A stretch of 23,766 nt of DNA from a virus. The notes below the pieces were generated by a model. That model was given only the letters and a program-made list of their open reading frames with translations. It had not been told where the DNA came from and made no database searches. The translations under genes were made by a program, and so were the position numbers. Shown piece by piece: positions 20,271 to 23,766 of the stretch; position 1 is the stretch's first letter, and each line of letters begins with the position of its first letter. Location: the IMG/VR virus record IMGVR_UViG_3300048027_000156, positions 1-23,766 of that record. The stretch is one strand, 5' to 3'.

Positions 20271-21778
20271 TAGTATTTTACCTTATCAATTGTGAATGGA
20301 TATTCTGCATCCTTATAAAACTTTTTGCGTTCAGTTAGGTGTCGCTTGGCAAACTTACATCTACTTGTGACGTCCCAGATTTGAACAAAATCTTTATCTT
20401 TTGCCACACGAACACCGCGACCGATAGACTGTATAACACGCACAAAAGACTTGCCAGGCTCCAAAAGAACCAAGTTGAAAATGCGAGGGATGTTAATACC
20501 AACAGCGGCAACGCCATAAGTAGCAATAGTGATTGAATTAGTAGCTTCATTTATGTCCTTATATGCTGTTTTTCGATCATCAGATTTCATTGAGCCTTGT
20601 ACGAAATCTGCTTCGGGCAACAGTTCTTGTAATTTGTTTCCTGAATTAATACGACTTGTCAGCACAAGTGTATTTCCTGTTTGCGATACTTCTTTAATCA
20701 TATTCGCAATAAATTCTTGTCGTTTATCATCTTCTAATAAAAATTTAAGTTCGCTCTGATAGTTAGAATACTCCCCAGTTTCCTGTGTCTGTATGACATT
20801 CACATGACAGTTTGACAGAACACCAATATCTTGTAGTTCTTTTGCTGCTAGTCTATTGACAACATCTCCCAAACTTGCACGAATAGTTGCAAACTCATGA
20901 TCCGATTTTGGGATAGTTCCTGTCAGACCCCATCGCAATGGTACATTTGCAAACACGCTCGTTAGCAAGTCTTTTAGTACGTCTGCTTTTGCCTGGTGTA
21001 CTTCGTCAACCATAACGCATACAACATCTTCGATAAAATCCATGATGTTGTCTTCACCCTTTTTAGTTTTCTTCAACAGACTATTGAGTGATTGCCATGT
21101 ACAAATAGTGTGCGTTTTGCCAATATCTTTACGGTCGCCGAAGTACACCCCGGCATCTAACCCACAGTTGATATAATCTTCTTCGGTTTGCCGTACCAAA
21201 TCCTTATTCGGTACAATTACGATAGTGCGTCCATACTTCTCTGCTAACTTAGATAATGTAGCAGTCATAATGGTCTTGCCTGCACCTGTCGCAATCTCTT
21301 GCAAACACTGTGGGTTCTCAATAAATTTATTTACTACCTCAACTTGATAGTCGCGTAGCATAATTTCCTGTCCCTCGACAGGATGACCTTCAGGCCAATT
21401 AACACCCTGGTCAGCCCAGAAGCGTTCTGATACTTGTGTGAATTCTAATGCTTCACTAGTACGATGGTCATCTACTTCAATTTCATAACCAGCTTCCATA
21501 ATAATAGGAAGCAGATCATCAAGTAAATTAATATATGTACGACCGCCAACGTCACAAAAGCGAACAGTACCATCCCAACGTCCTAACTTATATGCTGGCA
21601 TATGATATGCATGGGGCAAGAAAAACTTCAAAGCATCAGAACACTTGCGCCGCGTTGCCGGATCAAGCCCGTCTAACTTAACGTTCACTTCATCTTTAAT
21701 TACTATCGTACATTTCTTCAATTGAACATCCAATCCATCATCATCTGTGCTTCTTCTGATAGATGCTCTGGTCCCCAT
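20270..21778 (-). CDS. uvsW: UvsW-like recombination/repair helicase (SF2)
   Basis: 502 aa from the ATG at 21778, though that start overlaps the upstream gene by 61 nt. A TTG at 21721, forming a 4-nt TTGA overlap, gives 483 aa and fits the usual UvsW N terminus better. Motifs: RDYQ (Q motif, 142-145), ATGAGKT (163-169), DEVH (258-261), LTGT (285-288), and QSIGRGVR (450-457). N-terminal residues 20-80 (KLGRWDGTVRF region) match the UvsW DNA-binding part. UvsW branch-migrates recombination intermediates, dissolves R-loops and reverses stalled forks, helping the switch from origin- to recombination-primed replication. Confidence 0.9.
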   Translation of the reverse strand: MGTRASIRRSTDDDGLDVQLKKCTIVIKDEVNVKLDGLDPATRRKCSDALKFFLPHAYHMPAYKLGRWDGTVRFCDVGGRTYINLLDDLLPIIMEAGYEIEVDDHRTSEALEFTQVSERFWADQGVNWPEGHPVEGQEIMLRDYQVEVVNKFIENPQCLQEIATGAGKTIMTATLSKLAEKYGRTIVIVPNKDLVRQTEEDYINCGLDAGVYFGDRKDIGKTHTICTWQSLNSLLKKTKKGEDNIMDFIEDVVCVMVDEVHQAKADVLKDLLTSVFANVPLRWGLTGTIPKSDHEFATIRASLGDVVNRLAAKELQDIGVLSNCHVNVIQTQETGEYSNYQSELKFLLEDDKRQEFIANMIKEVSQTGNTLVLTSRINSGNKLQELLPEADFVQGSMKSDDRKTAYKDINEATNSITIATYGVAAVGINIPRIFNLVLLEPGKSFVRVIQSIGRGVRVAKDKDFVQIWDVTSRCKFAKRHLTERKKFYKDAEYPFTIDKVKY

Positions 21779-22032
21779 TGGGGTTCGAAAGTAACATCAA
21801 CACTAACAAGATTGACACCTTCAACTGTTTGTGCCGCATTTTTTACATCTGCAATAATATCATCTGCTGAAGGACAAAATGCACTAGTAAGTGTCATTAC
21901 GATATCTGCATAACCTTCACCTACTTTTAATTCATAAATCAATCCCATATTATATACATCAATACCTAGATCAGGATCATATACTTCTTTGAGATTTTCA
22001 ATAATCTTTTCTTTTGTCTCTTCTAAATTCAT
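21718..22032 (-). CDS. MIP18/DUF59 (SufT/PaaD-like) protein
   Basis: 104 aa. DPDLGIDVYNMGLIYELKV (19-37), MTLTSAFCPSADDI with C53, and the end VTFEPQWGPEHLSEEAQMMM match the MIP18 family, whose members help mature Fe-S proteins or belong to phenylacetate oxygenase systems. C53 is the conserved family cysteine. In this phage it may assist an Fe-S protein of phage or host. It is the first gene of the long operon and has a strong promoter with no leader. The UvsW gene starts inside its 3' end. Confidence 0.85.
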   Translation of the reverse strand: MNLEETKEKIIENLKEVYDPDLGIDVYNMGLIYELKVGEGYADIVMTLTSAFCPSADDIIADVKNAAQTVEGVNLVSVDVTFEPQWGPEHLSEEAQMMMDWMFN

Positions 22033-22038
22033 AATACT

Positions 22039-22067
22039 ATACTAACATTTTTTACGGTGGTTGTCAA
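22039..22067 (-). promoter_or_regulatory. Strong sigma70-type promoter of the SufT-uvsW operon
   Basis: Minus-strand TTGACA (22062-22067), a 17-nt spacer, and TAGTAT (22039-22044), then 6 nt (AGTATT) to the ATG at 22032. The expected transcript is leaderless. The perfect inverted repeat at 22073-22120 ends 5 bp upstream of the -35. Confidence 0.75.
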
Positions 22068-22072
22068 CTGGA

Positions 22073-22120
22073 AAAGACAGATATTGGAAAAGAGAATCAA
22101 TCAAACCAATATCTGTCTTT
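22073..22120. repeat. Perfect 15-bp inverted repeat, terminator or operator
   Basis: Arms AAAGACAGATATTGG (22073-22087) and CCAATATCTGTCTTT (22106-22120) are exact complements around an 18-nt spacer. It lies between the AAA+ gene and the next promoter. The minus-strand transcript of the AAA+ gene would form a stable stem ending in UUUU, so a terminator is likely; nearness to the -35 leaves an operator role open. Confidence 0.75.
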
Positions 22121-22126
22121 GATAGA

Positions 22127-22145
22127 TGAAGCGATTAACGCTTCA
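22127..22145. repeat. Short perfect hairpin over the AAA+ stop codon
   Basis: TGAAGCG (22127-22133) and CGCTTCA (22139-22145) are perfect 7-bp arms around a 5-nt loop that contains part of the TAA stop. It precedes the larger inverted repeat by 6 bp. Confidence 0.5.
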
Positions 22146-23112
22146 TGCATGTTGTTTCTGCTAGACGTTTCCAACGATTATTTGCAGGAGCCATCTTACA
22201 CAAGTCTGCCAGTTTCTGAGCCATACGCAACGAAATCTCACGCATACGCTTTTGATTTTCTTCTAGGAACGATACGATATCTACTTCTTGATCCTTAGAC
22301 AAACCTTTAGTGTCGAACAAACCACCATCACGTGCAATCTGTTTGATACGCAAGATTTTGTCACGTGTAGTATCAAGTGTCAAGTCAAGATAGTGACAAC
22401 GAGACATGATAGCTTCCAAGTGATCCTTAATCTTTGTAGAACGAACATTGTCAAACTTCAAGTTAGTGATAAAGATCACAGAGCCTTTAAATTCAAAACG
22501 ATCAGGAACCCCCTCGCGGCGAAGAAAGTGCGAGTCAGAGTTCCAAGAAATCATACGCTTCTTACCGCTATCAAGTGCTGCTTTAAGAATGTTTAGAGCA
22601 TTTTCATCAAACAGAATGCTATCACAGTCATCCAGAACAACAATGTTCTTTGAGTCTGAATACTTGTACAGCATAGCGTACAACCCAATCGGTGACATTG
22701 TACCTTTGACAAATGTGTGACGTAGTGGGTTATCTGCCATTACGTCAAACAAAGAATCTTTCTCAAGTATTTGCTCGACACCATACGTCTTACCGATCCC
22801 AGGAGGTCCCGAGACGACCATTCCGCGTACTACACCATCGATAGTAGCTTCTGTCATTTCATCTAAGATAGAAAAACGTTCTGCAATGCGATCCATAACC
22901 TGTTCATCTGACTCGCGATGCTCAGATACAGTTTCAACATTCTCAGGTAGAACTTTAACTCGCATTTTTTCTTTAACAAACTCGGTTTCAGAACCGTCTA
23001 CTGTGATGAAATGTGTGCCGTCTTTAGCTTGTTTAATTTCTTGTACAACAGGAAAGATACCTGTTACTTCTTGATTACGATAGAAGCCGTTTGTGATTTG
23101 AACAATTGACAT
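22135..23112 (-). CDS. AAA+ ATPase, MoxR/chaperone-like
   Basis: 325 aa. Walker A is GPPGIGKT (102-109), Walker B VVLDDCDS (158-165), and sensor 1 is in FITN (214-217). The N-terminal 65 residues form a small beta domain (QITNGFYRNQEVTGIF, THFITVDGSETEFV). It is a single-module AAA+ protein without a nuclease or protease domain, so it probably remodels another protein. Similar ATPases are common in marine T4-like phages, without a fixed role. It has its own sigma70-type promoter and a leader of about 24 nt with a GAGAG site. Transcription probably ends at the inverted repeat at 22073-22120. Confidence 0.85.
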   Translation of the reverse strand: MSIVQITNGFYRNQEVTGIFPVVQEIKQAKDGTHFITVDGSETEFVKEKMRVKVLPENVETVSEHRESDEQVMDRIAERFSILDEMTEATIDGVVRGMVVSGPPGIGKTYGVEQILEKDSLFDVMADNPLRHTFVKGTMSPIGLYAMLYKYSDSKNIVVLDDCDSILFDENALNILKAALDSGKKRMISWNSDSHFLRREGVPDRFEFKGSVIFITNLKFDNVRSTKIKDHLEAIMSRCHYLDLTLDTTRDKILRIKQIARDGGLFDTKGLSKDQEVDIVSFLEENQKRMREISLRMAQKLADLCKMAPANNRWKRLAETTCMKR

Positions 23113-23142
23113 GTGATTCTCTCTTTCGTTGATTACTTAATT

Positions 23143-23170
23143 AATATAGCATGATTCGAGGATTTGTCAA
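23143..23170 (-). promoter_or_regulatory. Sigma70-type promoter of the AAA+ gene
   Basis: Minus-strand TTGACA (23165-23170), a 16-nt spacer, TATATT (23143-23148). Expected +1 is near 23136, leaving a leader of about 24 nt with GAGAG before the ATG at 23112. Confidence 0.75.
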
Positions 23171-23173
23171 GTA

Positions 23174-23434
23174 TTATCTTTTGCGCCACTCCGCATTTAC
23201 ATCTGCAACATGTGCAGCATGTCGCTCACGTATAACCACATACTTTGACCATTCAGCGTATTCATGAGTATCAGGTCCAGTTTTTGCACAACGGTCTGCT
23301 GCATCAATTTGGGCCATTTTCTCACCAAACGCAAACCAGTTTAGTAGTTCTTTAGTCTCAGCATTATATACCACATATACTGGATAATTTTTTTCAACTG
23401 CTGATTCTAGAGAAGTTGTGTTTGCTAAATTCAT
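23174..23434 (-). CDS. Small hypothetical protein, 86 aa
   Basis: The ATG at 23434 is chosen because AAGGTGAT lies just before it; a TTG eight codons upstream overlaps the previous gene. The protein reads NYPVYVVYNAETKELLNWFA, then a helical part (EKMAQIDAADRCAKTG), then YVVIRERHAAHVADVNAEWR. No family is recognised. It follows the 63-aa gene by 10 nt. Confidence 0.55.
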   Translation of the reverse strand: MNLANTTSLESAVEKNYPVYVVYNAETKELLNWFAFGEKMAQIDAADRCAKTGPDTHEYAEWSKYVVIRERHAAHVADVNAEWRKR

Positions 23435-23444
23435 TTTATCACCT

Positions 23445-23636
23445 TTACATTTCGTCAATTAAAAATTCATCATCGATATTCATTAGGTTTGACAAAACCT
23501 GAACACCCATACTACCATATACTTCACGAACCTTATCTTCTACATCACTGTAAGGGATTTCGAACTCGCCATATGCATCCATGAAGTCTAAAGCAAATTC
23601 TTCGACTTCCACAACATAATTACCCATAGCACTCAT
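23445..23636 (-). CDS. Small hypothetical protein, 63 aa
   Basis: AGGTGA lies 5 nt before the ATG, which overlaps the upstream TGA as ATGA. The protein is acidic and mostly helical (VVEVEEFALDFMDAYGEFEI, YSDVEDKVREVYGSMG). It is not recognised. Strong ribosome site and tight coupling make it a real gene. Confidence 0.55.
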   Translation of the reverse strand: MSAMGNYVVEVEEFALDFMDAYGEFEIPYSDVEDKVREVYGSMGVQVLSNLMNIDDEFLIDEM

Positions 23637-23764
23637 TTTTTCACCTCTTCAATTATATAGTCTACTTTATCAAGTTTAGTTTTTGATGCTAGTGCTTCTG
23701 CATCAGACTTTAGGGAGCATATAGCAACTGTTTCACCAGTTGCTTTTACTTTTACAATATACAT
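23633..23764 (-). CDS. Very small hypothetical protein, 43 aa, at the window edge
   Basis: The frame runs from an ATG at 23764 to TGA at 23633-23635, overlapping the next ATG. The start MYIVKVKATGETVAICSLKS and following DAEALASKTKLD look like a compact beta-alpha protein. TG precedes the ATG, so TGATG overlap with a previous stop is possible, but the start could also lie outside the window. Tight coupling with the next gene supports translation. Confidence 0.5.
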   Translation of the reverse strand: MYIVKVKATGETVAICSLKSDAEALASKTKLDKVDYIIEEVKK

Positions 23765-23766
23765 CA

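Noticed and set aside
23106-23111. TTGACA on the plus strand at the AAA+ gene start
   Set aside because: It is part of the coding sequence of the AAA+ gene N terminus, and no -10 or gene follows on the plus strand at a suitable distance.
1-23766. CRISPR array, insertion sequence, integrase or attachment site
   Set aside because: No regularly spaced repeats, transposase motifs or integrase motifs were seen in any frame; the region looks like a continuous phage genome segment.

Overview
The window is a compact piece of a tailed-phage genome, most likely a marine T4-like myovirus with a low-GC genome. Evidence: a T4-type replication set (gp41-like DnaB-family helicase, gp61-like TOPRIM primase, UvsW-like helicase, a possible gp62-like clamp-loader subunit), T4-type late promoters (GATAAATAC or TATAAATA), ClpP, and many small genes packed with ATGA or TAATG overlaps. 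No photosynthesis gene, tRNA, integrase, IS element or CRISPR array was seen. The host cannot be named from this window.

Layout. Almost everything is on the minus strand, so transcription runs from high to low coordinates. (1) 1-9997 is a late region, probably virion related: the start of a tail-fibre-like protein (cut by the left edge), an exonuclease (which has its own early-type promoter), and a run of unrecognised small proteins. It includes a basic protein, an XhlA-like coiled-coil/TM protein, two single-gene units each with its own late promoter and terminator (5473-5871 and 5978-6226), and a large fusion of a pol-beta-type nucleotidyltransferase with a KxDG ligase-like domain. Late promoters sit at 651, 3329, 5299, 5901, 6273 and 9989. 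(2) 9996-14057 is a replication region: gp41-like helicase, SGNH hydrolase, ClpP, gp61-like primase and a small hypothetical. Strong sigma70-type promoters precede the helicase, the primase and the small gene. (3) 14119-15359 holds two genes divergently transcribed from back-to-back late promoters. One of them (14970-15359) is the only convincing plus-strand gene. (4) 15319-22032 is a long, tightly overlapped minus-strand operon from one strong promoter: SufT/MIP18-like protein, UvsW, two hypotheticals, possible gp62, zinc-finger protein, AbrB-like protein, phosphoribosyltransferase, class II aldolase-like protein, two hypotheticals, and a miniature protein with DNA polymerase III alpha (DnaE) motifs. 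(5) 22135-23764 holds an AAA+ ATPase with its own promoter and three small upstream genes.

Two observations deserve most attention. First, at six genes the promoter geometry puts the predicted +1 on the A of the ATG, implying leaderless mRNAs: four sigma70-type promoters with exactly 6 nt between the -10 and the ATG, and two late promoters with exactly 5 nt after the octamer. Second, the window carries two unusual nucleic-acid enzyme candidates: the 197-aa DnaE-like mini-protein and the nucleotidyltransferase-ligase fusion. No stretch over 300 bases lacks a gene; the longest gene-free gaps are about 200 bases (5270-5472) and 100 bases (5872-5977 and 22033-22134), and their terminators, promoters and hairpins are listed.
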